Source: Selaginella moellendorffii (lineage: Eukaryota > Streptophyta > Lycopodiopsida > Selaginellales > Selaginellaceae). Taken from it: a DNA stretch of 64,000 nt. Positions 14,020 to 26,760 of this stretch are shown piece by piece (the first letter of the stretch is position 1; each line of letters begins with the position of its first letter). The notes beneath the pieces were generated by a model. The model was not told where the DNA came from, ran no database searches, and worked only from the letters and a program-made list of their open reading frames with translations. Where the stretch lies: the NCBI RefSeq assembly GCF_000143415.4, contig NW_003314402.1:254017-318016 (forward strand), in the 5' to 3' direction. Position numbers and translations under genes: made by a program.

Positions 14020-15220
14020 ATGGAAATGGCGGGTAGGGCAGACGAGTGCAAGGTCTGCGAGATCAAGACGCTAGGGCTGGAGAACGATGGCGAGGCGAAG
14101 CGACTGCTACGCGCTGTGGCTGCGCAGGTACAACCGATCATGCGGCGGCGGCGCTGGCGCGTCGGCGTTCTCAGCGAATTTCGGTATGCATTTTCCCCCT
14201 TTCTCGTCGAAATCACTGTTGCTGCTGCTGCCAGGCCGAGAAATCCTTCTTTGCTTGGGCTCAATGTGAATGGAGGACGCGAGATCAAAATCAGGCTTCG
14301 CCGCCATGGGCGAGACTCTGAGTTTTACGAGTATGATTTTGTATTGGGAACAATGCTTCACGAGCTCACTCACATCGAGCGCGGGCCTCACGATGCCAAA
14401 TTCTACAAGCTCCTCGACGAAGTCACAAAGGTAAGATTTCTCTCCTTTTCTTTTCAAGCATCTTCTTGCATAGAAAGTTTTACCTTTGTTTTCGTAAGTT
14501 TTAGCTTCCTAGCTTCGTTTACTCACGTATCTCTTTGTTTCCCCTTTCACGTAAGGAATGCGAGGATCTCATGGCCAAAGGAATCACTGGCACTGGCCAA
14601 GGCTTTGATGCTCCAGGAAAGAAGCTGAGCAACGCTTCACACAACCCGCCGGCCTCGTCGCTACGTAAGACAGCTCTTGCTGCCGCCGAGAAACGCCAGC
14701 GGCTGGGAAGCCTCTTGCCGGCGGGGCCTCAGAAACCAGGAGGAGATATCAGCATGAGGAACTCTCTCAGTCCTGCTCAAGCGGCTGCTATGGCGGCCGA
14801 GAGAAGATTCAGAGATGATTTGTGGTGTGGCGCTCCTGAGACGATTGGAGAAGACGGTGATGGCAAAGCAAAAGACAGAGAGAACAGAGGCAACACTTTA
14901 GAAGCTGGTCCCAGTGAAGCGTGTCGCTACAAAGAAGCACCTCCGCCATCAAAGCGAGCCAAAGTTCCCGAGTGGGAGTGTAACGTTTGCACTCTATTAA
15001 ATCCGGTATGTTCTTCGTTTCTTTCTTTCTTTCTCTTCGTGATTAGACATTGTTTTTGCAGCCCCTTGCGCCAATCTGCGCAGCATGTGGATCCACACAG
15101 CCGGAAGCGAATTTGTCGAAGAACAAAGCGTGGGCGTGCAAGTTTTGTGCGTCGCAAAATCCAGTAGCGATTGATCGCTGCGTTCTTTGCGACGAGTGGA
15201 GATACTCCACAGGACATTAA
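14020..15220 (+). CDS. WSS1-type DNA-dependent metalloprotease (WLM domain, two RanBP2 zinc fingers)
   Basis: Four exons (14020-14183, 14235-14430, 14556-15005, 15062-15220) join in frame to 322 residues. The WLM domain carries LGTMLHELTHIERGPHDAKF: the HExxH motif is HELTH, and the later His of GPH is the third zinc ligand. It also has the conserved PRNPSLLGLNVN block. The C-terminus has two RanBP2-type zinc fingers: WECNVCTLLNP...CAACG and WACKFCASQNP...CVLCDEW. Known family role: proteolysis of DNA-protein crosslinks, with SUMO/Cdc48 links. The tail ends RYSTGH. A deleted copy of its 3' third lies at 17325-17670. Confidence 0.93.
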
Positions 15221-15269
15221 CAGCAATCACAGGTACTTGAATCTACTGCAAAGATAATCGACTTTTATT

Positions 15270-15740
15270 AAGAAGATACTGTCAAGTATCTCACGCACGT
15301 TTGCCTTCTCCGCGAATTCCTAGTCGACATTGAGCTGAGCCAGTACTCGGTGGTGATCTTGGACGAAGCCCACGAGAGAACACTCAACACTGACATCCTT
15401 CTCGGCTTGCTCAAGCGCCTGGTTGCCTTGAGAAAGCCCGAGCTCAAGCTGATCGTTATCTAGATGGTCACAAGATCTCCCAGTTCTTCGGTGGCAGCCT
15501 CGTTGTCAACATTCCTGGGAAGCTCTTCCCGGTGGAGATCATGTATAGTACCGAGCAGCCAGTGGAGTAGACTTTGATAGAGATCCACGCCAAGGAGCCT
15601 CCGGCTAATATCCTCGTGTTCATGACGGGCCAGGAGAAGATAGAGAAGGTGATCGCCAAGCTGGAGCACAGGGTCCAGGCTTTGGAACAAGGCTCGCGAA
15701 TGGACGCGCTTGTTCTTGGAGACGTCTCTCACGGTTGACG
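15270..15740 (+). pseudogene. Fragment of a DEAH-box RNA helicase gene
   Basis: The frame reads [14 protein letters not shown], then [20 protein letters not shown] with the DEAH motif II, then LKLIVI followed by a TAG where motif III (SAT) should be. A continuing segment FFGGSLVVNIPGKLFPVEIM precedes a second TAG, and ANILVFMTGQEKIEKVIAKL is the next conserved helicase block. Two in-frame stops and the missing N- and C-terminal halves make this a pseudogene. It has no introns across the segment. It sits just downstream of the WSS1-like gene. Confidence 0.85.
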
Positions 15741-16204
15741 GCGTTGGCTACGTATCAAGAGCTTTGATCTGGGATGCCTGGAAGACGCTCTAGTACTGGC
15801 AGCGATGCTTTGCAACTCGTGCTTAGCATTCTTGAGGCCTTGGAGTTGTTTGTGAGTTTCTCCTCTATGGTGGTCTTGAAGCGTTTCCAAAATCTCGTGT
15901 TTCATTGTTTTATTACTGGAGGTCCTCAGGGCTCTCGTAGCTTTTCATTATGTAAAGTTGATTTTGGACAAGGTGGTGGTGGTGGTGTGACGGAGATTTC
16001 AGCCTATCCTGGACTCGTTCCCTTCTTTTGGAGAAGCCAAATTGATGCTCTCCATTCTTACTTTTGTTTTTGTAATATCTTCCAGATAAATAGTCGTTTA
16101 GTGAACTTTTTTAAAGACAACACAAAACAAAACCTTGTTCTTTTTACATAGAAAACAATTGATATAAATTATACTCATATTGCCTTTTCAAGAAGAAAAC
16201 TAAT
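15741..16204. other. Transition into an A+T-rich island, no supported gene
   Basis: Base composition drops sharply in G+C after about 16050. A 125-codon open frame (15774-16151) has no recognisable domain and crosses the composition boundary. Confidence 0.4.
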
Positions 16205-17090
16205 ATGGATTTAAGTATTACAGTTCTTATTTTTCTACTTTTGAAAGTCATTTACACAACTAAGCTTGTTTCTAGACCAGAAGATACAAATCTTGTAAAT
16301 TCAAATACTACAAATATAATTGTTTCAAGGTTACTTATGATGGTAAATTATGCAATTCCACAGGGTCACACCATACCATTAGGCCAAGGTATAGATCGTC
16401 TTGCTATTATTGAAGATGAAATATTTGGTAATATAACTGTTGTTATGCAAATATGGCTTTTCAGTGTTGAAATACAGATATTGTTCTACTAACCCTTCTG
16501 GTGAGGAAAGAAACACTACTATAGTAAGATATGAATTAACTAACTTAATAATGCAATATCATCCTACTCTTCTAAATCTTGGATCCAGATTAATTTCATT
16601 AACATCAGGGATATATGCTATTTATTACTGGATTATGAATATACCTCCTCAAGGAGGATCTAGAGAAATATTAACTAGTGACTTTAATGATTGTCAAATT
16701 TACTCGCATTCATTATTTAGTTCTACATTATATGACATTTTATTACCCTATTATTTTATAAGCTCACTAAATAAAAAAGCACTTCTATATTTACATCCTA
16801 ATTGTAAACTAGAACTTTATATAAGAAATGAAGCAAAATGGTCAATATTAGAAAACTATAAAAATTGTTATCTTATATTACAGCCTGATGGAAATTTAGT
16901 TTTTTACTCTGAAAACAAAAAACCTTTATGGTCACCAAATAAATATTGCAAAGCTAAACCTAATTGTCTAATGAGTACATATCTTTCTTTACAAAATGAT
17001 TGTAATTTAGTTTTATATAAAAACTATCAACATATGTTTTCTAAAAATATTAAAAATATTCCTCTTTGGTCAACTAATACTTTTTGCTAA
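16205..17090 (+). pseudogene. A+T-rich bulb-type (GNA-like) lectin-domain gene, apparently frameshifted
   Basis: The first frame starts at ATG 16205 with a hydrophobic signal-like leader (ITVLIFLLLKVIY) and stops at about 16492. A second frame overlaps from about 16440 and runs to a TAA at 17090. The second carries two clear mannose-binding-type QxDxNxVxY motifs, QPDGNLVFY and QNDCNLVLY, each followed by a PLW(S) strand, so the last 110 residues are a bulb-type lectin domain. Codon use is extremely A/T-rich, unlike the G+C-rich lectin gene at 42060. It could be a pseudogene, a gene with a programmed or missed join, or DNA of other origin. I infer secretion from the leader only. Confidence 0.6.
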
Positions 17091-17324
17091 GGGTTAAGAT
17101 CTTTTCTTAATCATAAATTAGATTTATGTCCTACTTTACATTAACATTAGATAGATCCATACAAAATAAATATTATAAATATATAATATACATTCTCAAT
17201 ATGATTGTTATAATAAAGGGAGGTATGTATTATACCCTTGTTAATTTAGACTCGCACACTTAGAAAGGAAAAAGGACAATTTGTTTCTGCAACTTTTTCA
17301 AAATCAATAATGTGAGTATGTCGG
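17091..17324. other. A+T-rich flank of the lectin-like island
   Basis: Very A+T-rich, with short TA runs; nothing recognisable. Composition returns to normal at about 17300. Confidence 0.4.
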
Positions 17325-17670
17325 CCGTGGCCTCAGAAACTAGGAAATATCAGCATAAGGAACTCTTTCAGCTCAAGCGGCTGCTATGGCGACCAAGAGA
17401 AGACTAGAGATGATTTGTGGTCCTGAAACGATTGGAGCAGAACAGGGAGAACAGAGGCAACGGTAGTGCCAGTGAAGCATCGGGAATGTAACGTTTGCGG
17501 TATGTTCTCGTTTCTTTCATATTTTTCTTCGTGATTTGACATTGTTTTGGCAGTCGCTTGTGCGTCGCAAAATCCAGAAGCGATCGATCGCTGCGTTCTT
17601 TGCGACGAGTGGAGATACTCCACAGGACATTAACAGCAATCACAGGTCCTTAAATCTACTGCAAAGATAA
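17325..17670 (+). pseudogene. Deleted copy of the WSS1-like gene 3' end
   Basis: Matches 14730-15256 in order: the CAGAAACTAGGAAATATCAG block, the RRLEMI.. region, an intron remnant with the same GTATGTTCT donor, and the last-exon sequence ending GATACTCCACAGGACATTAA, then the same 3' flank (CAGCAATCACAGG). Internal deletions remove both zinc-finger cysteine pairs of the first finger and break the frame. Confidence 0.85.
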
Positions 17671-17685
17671 TCGTTTTCGCCTATG

Positions 17686-17832
17686 CAGATCTCTGTCAAT
17701 ATGACAAAACAATAGAGCTTCCGAGTACGCTCTATGCTTCGCTCTAAACAATGGAGATCTCCAAATTCTCTGATCTCTGTCAGTAGGATAAAACAAGAGC
17801 TTCTATGCTTCGCTCTAAACAATCGAGAACTC
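17686..17832. repeat. Two-unit imperfect tandem repeat
   Basis: Two adjacent copies of a 65-75 base unit that begins with TCTGTCA, continues with ACAAAACAA or ATAAAACAA, and ends with the shared block ATGCTTCGCTCTAAACAAT. It lies between the WSS1 remnant and the RMR gene. Confidence 0.75.
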
Positions 17833-18247
17833 CAGATTTATTGTCATTCGCTTTTATCCTTTGATCCAAAAAAACTGTGTGTCACCTCATCCAGTGACCA
17901 CCTTCCTCTGGATTTTAAAGTTTTGCAGTGAAGGCCTTCTTTATCTGCTGTCCACACTTCTTTGGCTACGTGTCAGTTGACCCGTCTTCGTACCGCCATC
18001 GTACGTAGTGGCCGTACTTGAAGGTCCAATTTGGAGATTTTAGGGCATTATCAGGGTTCATCGATGGCGGAATGGGGCGGTGCGCTATCAGCCGCGAGCC
18101 GCGAGGTGTAAGATCCTGCCGCATTCTATCGCTTTCTTCCTAGCGATCGTGTAGCGAGCGAGCGGCCGGCGAAATTCCGGAGCTTCGGTTTCATGCCCCA
18201 GGTCTTCTTTGGAGGAGAGAGGGGATTTGGGAGATCTTTATGCCGCC

Positions 18248-19717
18248 ATGCCACCGCCAGTGGAGAATGCTGAGGCGAATTCCGGGCGATTCGTGACGCT
18301 GCGGGAAATTATGATCACAATTGCGGGGCTCCTGTTGGTGGTTCTCACCCTTGTTCTTGGAAGAGCCAGTGCCATGGTCGTTCTCATCACTGCCAAGAAC
18401 GAGACGCTGCCATTCCCGGATATGGAAGCTAGCTTCGGTAAGGAAAAGCTTTGGAATTTGTGTCTAGCGTGGAATTCTCATCTTTCTCTTCTCTTTCAGC
18501 GCCTCGAGTTCCAGCGTCTGGAATTTCCGGCCTGTTCTACGAAGCGTACCCTCTCAATGCATGCGACGCGATCATCAATGGTCCGGGGCTTTTGATCGGC
18601 AGCATTCCGGTTTTCGCGATTGTGGAGCGAGGGGGCTGTAAGTTTGACGAGAAGATCTTGAATGCCCAGGATGCTGGATTCAGTGCCGTGATCGTCTACA
18701 ACAACGAAGAGGGCCATGATTTGATCTCAAGTAAGTGGAGTGTGCTTTTTCCATGAGCAGTTCTTTGATTCTTTCCTTTCCAGTGTCTGGATCATCAGAC
18801 GACGTGCGCATTCCAGCCGTTTTCGTTTCAAAGTCCGCTGGCGAGACGCTGCTCGAGTATTCCAAACAGATTGGAGCTCGCTGCTACATTCTGCCGGCCA
18901 TTGAGAACACGGCCTGGTCAGTCATGGCCGTGTCGTTCATCTCACTGCTCGCCGTCACCGCGGTGCTCACCACTTTCCTGTTCGTCCGGAGATACAGACT
19001 GCGTCACCTCGGCTCCAGATTGCTCCTTCTGCGAGACTCTTACGGAATGAGCGCACGGGAAGTGAAAGCTCTCCCTACAGTCATATTTAAATGCTTGGGC
19101 GATGGCCAGGGGACGTCAGATACTTGCGCCATCTGCCTGGAAGACTATGAATCCGGTGAAAAGCTCCGAGTTCTACCTTGCCACCATGGTGAGTTTCCTT
19201 GTTTTCTCTTCGTGCTATGTTGTTCTTACGCTCTCTTCTTTCAGATTTCCACGCGGCTTGTGTAGATCAGTGGCTTACGACTCGACGGCCATTCTGTCCG
19301 GTTTGCAAGAGGGATGCGCACAACAAAAACGAAGAGCCGCCGCCATCCGAGAGCACACCGCTACTAGCAGCCACTGCCGTGTCCCCGCCGGCTACTACCC
19401 AACCAGCGGCTACTCAGACCTCCCCGGTTGGAGATGGAGCTTGCGACGATGAGTCCGCTCGGGGTGCTTCCTCGCTGAGAGAAACTCCCGTGGGATCGCC
19501 GTCTCCAACCGAGGAGAGCTCCTCGCCAGGTCGGGCTTTTGGATTTCATAGTGCTCCAGATACGTTTTTGCAGATTGACGATGATTCCAGCGCCGCTGCC
19601 ATCACCGACACGACCACCACCACCGCTTCTTCTTCAGACCACCATCGCCACAACCACTCGAGGTGCTACAGCGACATAAACTCGAGCAGTAGTAGCAGCG
19701 TGGAGCGCTTGTGCTGA
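18248..19717 (+). CDS. RMR-type vacuolar sorting receptor: PA domain, membrane helix, RING-H2
   Basis: Four exons (18248-18437, 18500-18730, 18784-19188, 19245-19717) join in frame to 432 residues. Order: N-terminal hydrophobic signal segment ([17 protein letters not shown]); a protease-associated lumenal domain with [19 protein letters not shown] and [10 protein letters not shown]; a transmembrane helix ([20 protein letters not shown]); a RING-H2 finger [34 protein letters not shown]; and a Ser/Thr/Pro-rich cytosolic tail. This is the ReMembR-H2 architecture, known for sorting storage proteins to vacuoles, with possible ubiquitin ligase activity. A fragment of its tail and 3' UTR recurs at 23964-24165. 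Confidence 0.93.
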
Positions 19718-20034
19718 GACTCGAAAAGAATTCACTTTGTCTCTTTTCTTACGCGTGGTTTTTGTGTAAATTTCCCTCCTCTCTGGCTTCAAAACTTTGG
19801 GACTGGCAGAGTAATGTAATCTAATAAAATGTAACCATCTGCCTTTGGAAAATCTTTTTCATGTTTTAGAGTAGTCATCAAATCGCTGTAGGATCTTTTT
19901 TATAATTTACTAATGAAATTTATCTTTTAATGCAAATTGTTTGTGTGATTATAAGTTTTTAAAAAACATTATACAACTAATTAATAACTTATCATATTAA
20001 TAATTACTGAAAAAATCACGACTTCCGGAATGGC
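19718..20034. other. RMR 3' UTR then A+T-rich spacer
   Basis: Includes an AATAAA-type poly(A) signal near 19823, followed by A+T-rich sequence without coding signs up to a PPR fragment. Confidence 0.5.
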
Positions 20035-20460
20035 CAACACGCTCAATGCTAAAGAGTTCTTCTATTGCAGCATGCCACACAGGAACCTGGCGTCTTGGAA
20101 CGCGATGCTGGGTCGGCGCGTGGACGATGCCGCAGCGTGGCTCCACACGCTTCCAGAGATTGACACCGTCTAAACGCTCGAGCGATCGAAGCTTTCAATG
20201 TCTTCCACGCGATGAAAGCTGTGGAGCTCCCGGATCAAACTTGCTTTGTGACCATCCTCAATGCCTGTAGAAGCTCTACCTTGGAAGGAGCTACATGGTG
20301 TCCATGGGTCTCGACTATGGAATCTCTCCCACTAAGCAGCACTACTGCTACATGGTTGATCTCCTGGGACGAGGTGGTCTCTTGGACGCTGCGTTGGAAC
20401 TTGTCACAAACATGCCATACGTTCCCAGAGTGGCCTTGTGCTAATGTAAAAGAGAAGTAA
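20035..20460 (+). pseudogene. Decayed inverted copy of the PPR gene C-terminal part
   Basis: Reads SMPHRNLASWNAMLG and then, after a deletion, VDDAAAWLHTLPEIDTV before a stop. It then continues in changed frames through segments equivalent to the PPR gene at 11195-11850, down to its last codons (TGTAAAAGAGAAGT). The copy is in opposite orientation to its source. Several deletions and stops rule out function. Confidence 0.88.
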
Positions 20461-20503
20461 TGAAATAGCTCTAATAGCCATAACCCCTGAACCCTAGGAC
20501 GCT

Positions 20504-21766
20504 ATGGCGATGGCGATGAGCGTCTTCCTGGCGGGCCTTCAAATGCGGGGCATTCGCGGCTCTCTGGTGGGCGCTTATTATCCTTTTGTTCGGATCTAGT
20601 GCCATTCTTTTCACTCTGTTGCGTCTTAGATAGAAGGAAAGCTTCGTTGCATTCTTGTTACTTTCTCTTCGGGTTTTAAAAGCTGGAAGTGTTTTGTGTT
20701 GGATTTTTTTTTTTTTTGCTAGCTTGCAAACAAGGACACGCATCGACCGCTTCGCTGTTCTTCCAGCGGCGGCGATCAAGACACTGCTAGTTCCAGTTCC
20801 TACGCGAGCTTCGACTGGGATTCGGAGGCTCCCTCCGCCAAGGAGCAGCGCCGGCTCATTCGCAAGGAGCTGGCGAGGAAAGCCATGACCGAAGTTGTGA
20901 AGAACATGGAGGAAGTGGACTACCCGCTGTGGATGGACGACGAGGGCGATCCCGAGTGGAACGATGACGAGCCCGACGATGGGTGGGGATTCGACGTCTC
21001 TAAGTTCTTCGAGAAGCCAGCAGCGAAGAACTCGACCAAGAACAAGCAGGACAAGAGAAATAGTTCTACTTCCAGTGTTGCTGCCACTTTGGAGAGTGAT
21101 GGTTCAGACTCAGAGGCTGATTACGATGCGTGGGATCTGGAAGACAAGTTCCAGTGGATGGTGTGGGAGATCTCTCAGAGCGAGTGGCACGACGCTGTGT
21201 TTGAAGATAAGAGGCCTTTGCTGGTGTTCGTCTATGAGAGATATGGTCCCAGGTAAGTGAAGCTATGTTTCGAGCTCTTTGTTCTAACTTGGTTTCATCC
21301 AATCCAGATCGAACGCTTGCTTTCAAACTTTGAAGGAGCTGGAGAAGGCAGTGAAGACTTTCTACGATAAGAAAAAGATTGCTCTAAGAGTACGTAGCTT
21401 TTGTATCGTTCTAGAGTTTCATATGCTTGATCTATAAGCAGGCTGCGAGGATTGACGCACAGAGAGATCGAGACATGGTCGCGGCTCTCAAGCTCGATAG
21501 CTTTCCTGCGTTGCTTGTTATAAGGGAGTCGAAGCTACTCCACCGGATATATGGTAAGTTTGTGTGAGCAATTCTAAGTTTCTCTTCTTTTTCTTGGTTG
21601 TACAGGCTCTAGGACAGAGGATGAAATCCTCCAAGCCACAGCACACTTTTTCCACGGAGCTCGAAGGCCTGCGTTTTTGGGAACCGGTTTAACAACCGTG
21701 GAAGCGGTTCCAGAGTGCAAGCCAACAAAGAAAAAAGAAAGTAAAGTCAACAAAGCTTTGGAATGA
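20504..21766 (+). CDS. MRL7/SVR4-type plastid protein with thioredoxin-like fold
   Basis: Five exons (20504-20566, 20723-21252, 21308-21389, 21442-21553, 21606-21766) join in frame to 315 residues. A Ser/Arg-rich N-terminus fits a plastid transit peptide. Then come the family blocks EVDYPLWMDDEGDPEWNDDE and DDGWGFDVSKFFEK, an acidic linker, WHDAVFEDKRPLLVFVYERY and a thioredoxin-like core without a CxxC redox pair (ALKLDSFPALLVIRE). Known family (MRL7, also called SVR4/RCB): needed for plastid-encoded RNA polymerase function and chloroplast development. The next gene, glutamate dehydrogenase, converges on it with 66 bases between stops. A decayed copy lies at 28215-28875. Confidence 0.85.
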
Positions 21767-21832
21767 TGAATCCATGAATGAGTTTTATAATCTTCGCATG
21801 GTCTTAACCAGAAAACAAAAAATCTGAGTGAT

Positions 21833-23647
<1,815 letters not shown>

Positions 23648-23963
23648 CTAGAAAACCAAGTCGCTCGATGCTCTTTCGTTGCTCTCTCGATCCTCTAGAG
23701 AATGTGTATCACAAAAAAAAGGACACCTAGCTATCACGCATGTGTTTCTAAAGACCCGGTTGAGATATATACGCGCACGGATAAACACGCAGCGCGAGTA
23801 GTCAGCAGACAAAAAAAAACTCCAAACGATTACGCTCACACCTCACAAGAATAAACAAAGCAAAATTCAATACGTTGCAAAAACTAAAACAGGTAGAAAA
23901 CAAAGATCCAAAGGGGAAATGAAAATGCAATCGGATATGGACTAGCATGCAGGCCTGGATCGA

Positions 23964-24165
23964 GGATTTCATAGTTCTCCAGATGCGTTTTTGCAGATTG
24001 ACGATGATTCCAGCGCCGTTGCCAACACCAACACCACCGCCGCCACCTTCGGACCACCATCGCCATAGTCACTCGAAAGTCGAGCAGTAGTAGCAGCGTG
24101 GAACGCTTGTGCTGAGACTATTTGCTCTTTTTCGTTCTTACGCGTGGTTTATGTAAATTCCAAGA
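23964..24165 (+). pseudogene. Fragment of the RMR gene tail and 3' UTR
   Basis: Matches 19546-19770: the block CGTTTTTGCAGATTGACGAT, the repeated ACC-rich stretch, GAGCAGTAGTAGCAGCGTGG, the stop region TTGTGCTGAGAC, and the 3' UTR block TTCTTACGCGTGGTTT. Only the last exon end is present. It marks the start of the second unit of a segmental duplication. Confidence 0.88.
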
Positions 24166-24183
24166 TCTCGCAAGGAGCTCAGT

Positions 24184-24440
24184 ATGAGGTGCTGCCGGTG
24201 GAGCAAAGGTATAGATGAAGAGAGTGGATTGCAAATGATTCTGGGAAAATTGCTACCCCAGCTCGAGCGACGACGAGGGAGACGATATATCGACCGCATT
24301 GGCAGCGGAGTGGCCAGTGCTGTAACTCACGGCCATGTGAAGCTTAACATGGATGCGTACAATGACAAAAACGAAGGTCGGCTTTTTCTTTGCACTCTTT
24401 TCTTTTCTTCTTCGAACACAATCTTGTTGACGATTATGTA
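24184..24440 (+). other. Unassigned open frame of 85 codons
   Basis: Reads with a plausible coding texture (IDRIGSGVASAVTHGHVKLN) and is followed by a GT donor-like site near 24378, so it may be an exon remnant. I do not recognise the family. It lies between the RMR fragment and the FKGP pseudogene. Confidence 0.25.
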
Positions 24441-24689
24441 AGTCGTTGCCTTCACTTTCCTTTATGATTTTTTCCTCCATTTTTTCCTTTTTTTTTCTCT
24501 GGGAAACTAAAGCATGGCTTTCGGGATGAGGAGGAGGAGGAGATAGAGGATGAAAGAATCAAGCCTATCTTCTGATTGTGACTGCCAAACCCAGAGATGA
24601 AGTTGGATCCTCGAGGTAGTCATTTTTTCTGTGGCTTCGCTTTTCTCTTCCTGTAGAGATTGAACAGGTGAGCTTTCCAGAAAAGTAAT

Positions 24690-26219
24690 GGCAACAGTAA
24701 GCAGAGTTCTCTTAAGTCTCATACTACAGAAAATGACTGACAGTCTTGTACGTAGGTACAATCTGTTAGTTCAATCACAATGGCTTGTAACTCTATTTGC
24801 AAGCCAGCAGTTTATCGAGCAAAGTCAATTTGGTCCAGCTGGGTGTGCATCACCTGAAGATTTTCTGGAGCTTAGCTTGCCGGACAGCCACTGCCTCTGG
24901 GAGGAGCCACTGACGGATAATCTCGGCCGTGTCAGGACAATGCAAAACTTTTGGCTGCTCAGGCTGGAACTTTTTGTGGGAGGACATGCTTGGACGATTG
25001 CAGATCGAAAAGAATGATGATGGATGGACAGATGACGTTCAACAGCAGGATTTGTGGCATGCAAAGTTATTTCCGGCTCCATCAAGCCATCTTCACGGCA
25101 AACTCTGCAGCTAGTTCAGCGTGGAGGTCGTTCATGCCCGAGAGCATTGCCCCAAATCAGTGAACTCTTGCAGCTCTGCAAAACTGAGTCGTTTTGCAGC
25201 TAGCCACGCCTTCGAAATACTGGCAAGCGACTTCGGGGACAGAAGTGAATTTTTTGTTTCTACGTGTCCTTTACAGATGGTGTGCTGGGAAGTAACTACT
25301 TCGTCTTCAACCATCTACTGTAAGCCTTCCCGTTCGGCTTGACTTCGTTGGTGGCTGGAGCAAAGGCTGCGTGCTCAACATGGCAGTCTACTACCTGTTG
25401 GCTGCTCAAGAAGATTCCTGGCGTGAGTTTAAAAGCTCCTTTCGATGAGAACGATCCGTTTGGCCGCGCTGGTGGTAACAGGCCGGACGAGTCTCAACCC
25501 TCGAGCGTCTGTTCCCCAGTGCAGTGGTCTAGGCACCTCGAGCATTCTAGCAGCTGCGGTACTCGAAGTGAGTGGCGGTAACACGGCAAAGACAGCGTTG
25601 CAGCGCTGGAGTTGGTGCTAGAGCAACTTATGGGAACTGGAGGGCAAGTTGGAGGGATTTATCCTGGTCTAAAAGCTCACGACGAGCCTCCCATCGAAGC
25701 CACTCACATTTTCGGTCGAGACAGTACCTTTGCCTCCAGATGTCCGGGAAGAACTTGAGCATCGAATGCTCCTCGTCTTCACTAGACAGGTAAGTGTCAT
25801 TTGCAAACATCACGTTTTCTTTTCTTTCTTTTTCCAGGTGAGAGAAGGTTCTACAAAAAGTTGTCAAGCGTTACTCTGTCATCAATCCAACAAGCTGGCA
25901 AAACTGCGACGGGATGGTTTTGTCAAGCAAGATCTTGACACTGTGGGGATGATAATGCAAGAGGCATGGCAAATCCACCAAGAACTCGATCCCACGTTCT
26001 CGTCGATGCGATTTTCAAGAAGATCACCCATCTTAGCTGCGGCTACACGCTCGTAGGCGCTGGTGGAGGTGGATTTGCGATTGTTATGGCCAAAGAGGGG
26101 GACTCGGCAGGAATTATCAGAGAATTTCTCTCCTCCAGTTTCAAGGATTCGATCGAGCTCTACAGCGGAGTGGCTATGATATATAATGATCCAAGTGTTA
26201 TTTACATCGGCTACGTTTA
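24690..26219 (+). pseudogene. L-fucokinase/GDP-fucose pyrophosphorylase (FKGP) pseudogene
   Basis: Blocks in order but in different frames: LPDSHCLWEEPL; GTFCGRT; LWHAKLFP; the GHMP kinase start GGWSKGCVLNMAVYYL; APFDENDPFG; a GLGTSSIL-like ATP-binding loop; QLMGTGGQVGGIYPGLKA; VREELEHRMLLVFTRQ before an intron with GTAAGT donor; QEAWQIHQELDP; and VDAIFKKITHLSCGYTLVGA with GGGGFAIVMAKE at the end. Frame changes occur between several blocks (for example between ELDP and VDAIF near 25995) and in-frame stops lie at about 25470-25640. The bifunctional parent makes GDP-L-fucose from free fucose; this copy has lost most of its N-terminal half. Confidence 0.85.
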
Positions 26220-26384
26220 AGTGTAGCAAGCTCTCGTTCACAAAAGCCAAGCACAAGAGTTCCTTGATATTTTTGTAATGCCACATTTGCATGATGCAGA
26301 GTTTGAATAACTTCATGAGCCTTCCTTGATACTACAATCGCCATGAATTCCAGCTCTTGTGTAGGTTAGCTTTCAGAGCGAGGA

Positions 26385-26760
26385 AGACCTGATTGCCACA
26401 GGCGACTTCAAGCTGTAGCCTTCGGCAAGGATGAGCGTCTTGAGCAGCCGACAGTTGGATAGAAAATTTGAGATGTCGTCAATAGTCAAGCTGTGAGCTG
26501 AGCTCCTGTATCAGAGAGAAGTTGGTGTGATCAAAAGCTTGCAACCATGATCAACTTCTCAAGCCTGTCACAACCTATAACTTTCACAACAACGCAATCC
26601 CCTACGGGTAAAAATCCAGCTCTTTCAGATCCACCATATCCATCCATAACCAGAGTTTTACTTCCATATAGCTTACAGTCCTCCATAACTAATACTTCAA
26701 GCTTCAGACAAGCTTGCACCATATCATCAAAACAGACTTGGGTATAGAGGCGAAAGAACT
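26385..26760 (-). pseudogene. Leucine-rich repeat (F-box/LRR-like) gene fragment
   Basis: One frame (26722-26531) reads QACLKLEVLVMEDCKL and VIGCDRLEKLIMVAS, the LxxLxxLxVxxCxxLxxL pattern of plant LRRs. After a stop and frame change the pattern goes on as DDISNFLSNCRLLKTLILAE. No start or F-box is present. The flanks are A+T-rich. The assignment to F-box/LRR proteins is inference from the repeat type. Confidence 0.5.

Noticed and set aside
16205-17090. Mitochondrial or plastid DNA insertion
   Set aside because: The A+T bias suggests it, but bulb-type lectins are not organelle genes and no organelle gene is seen nearby.
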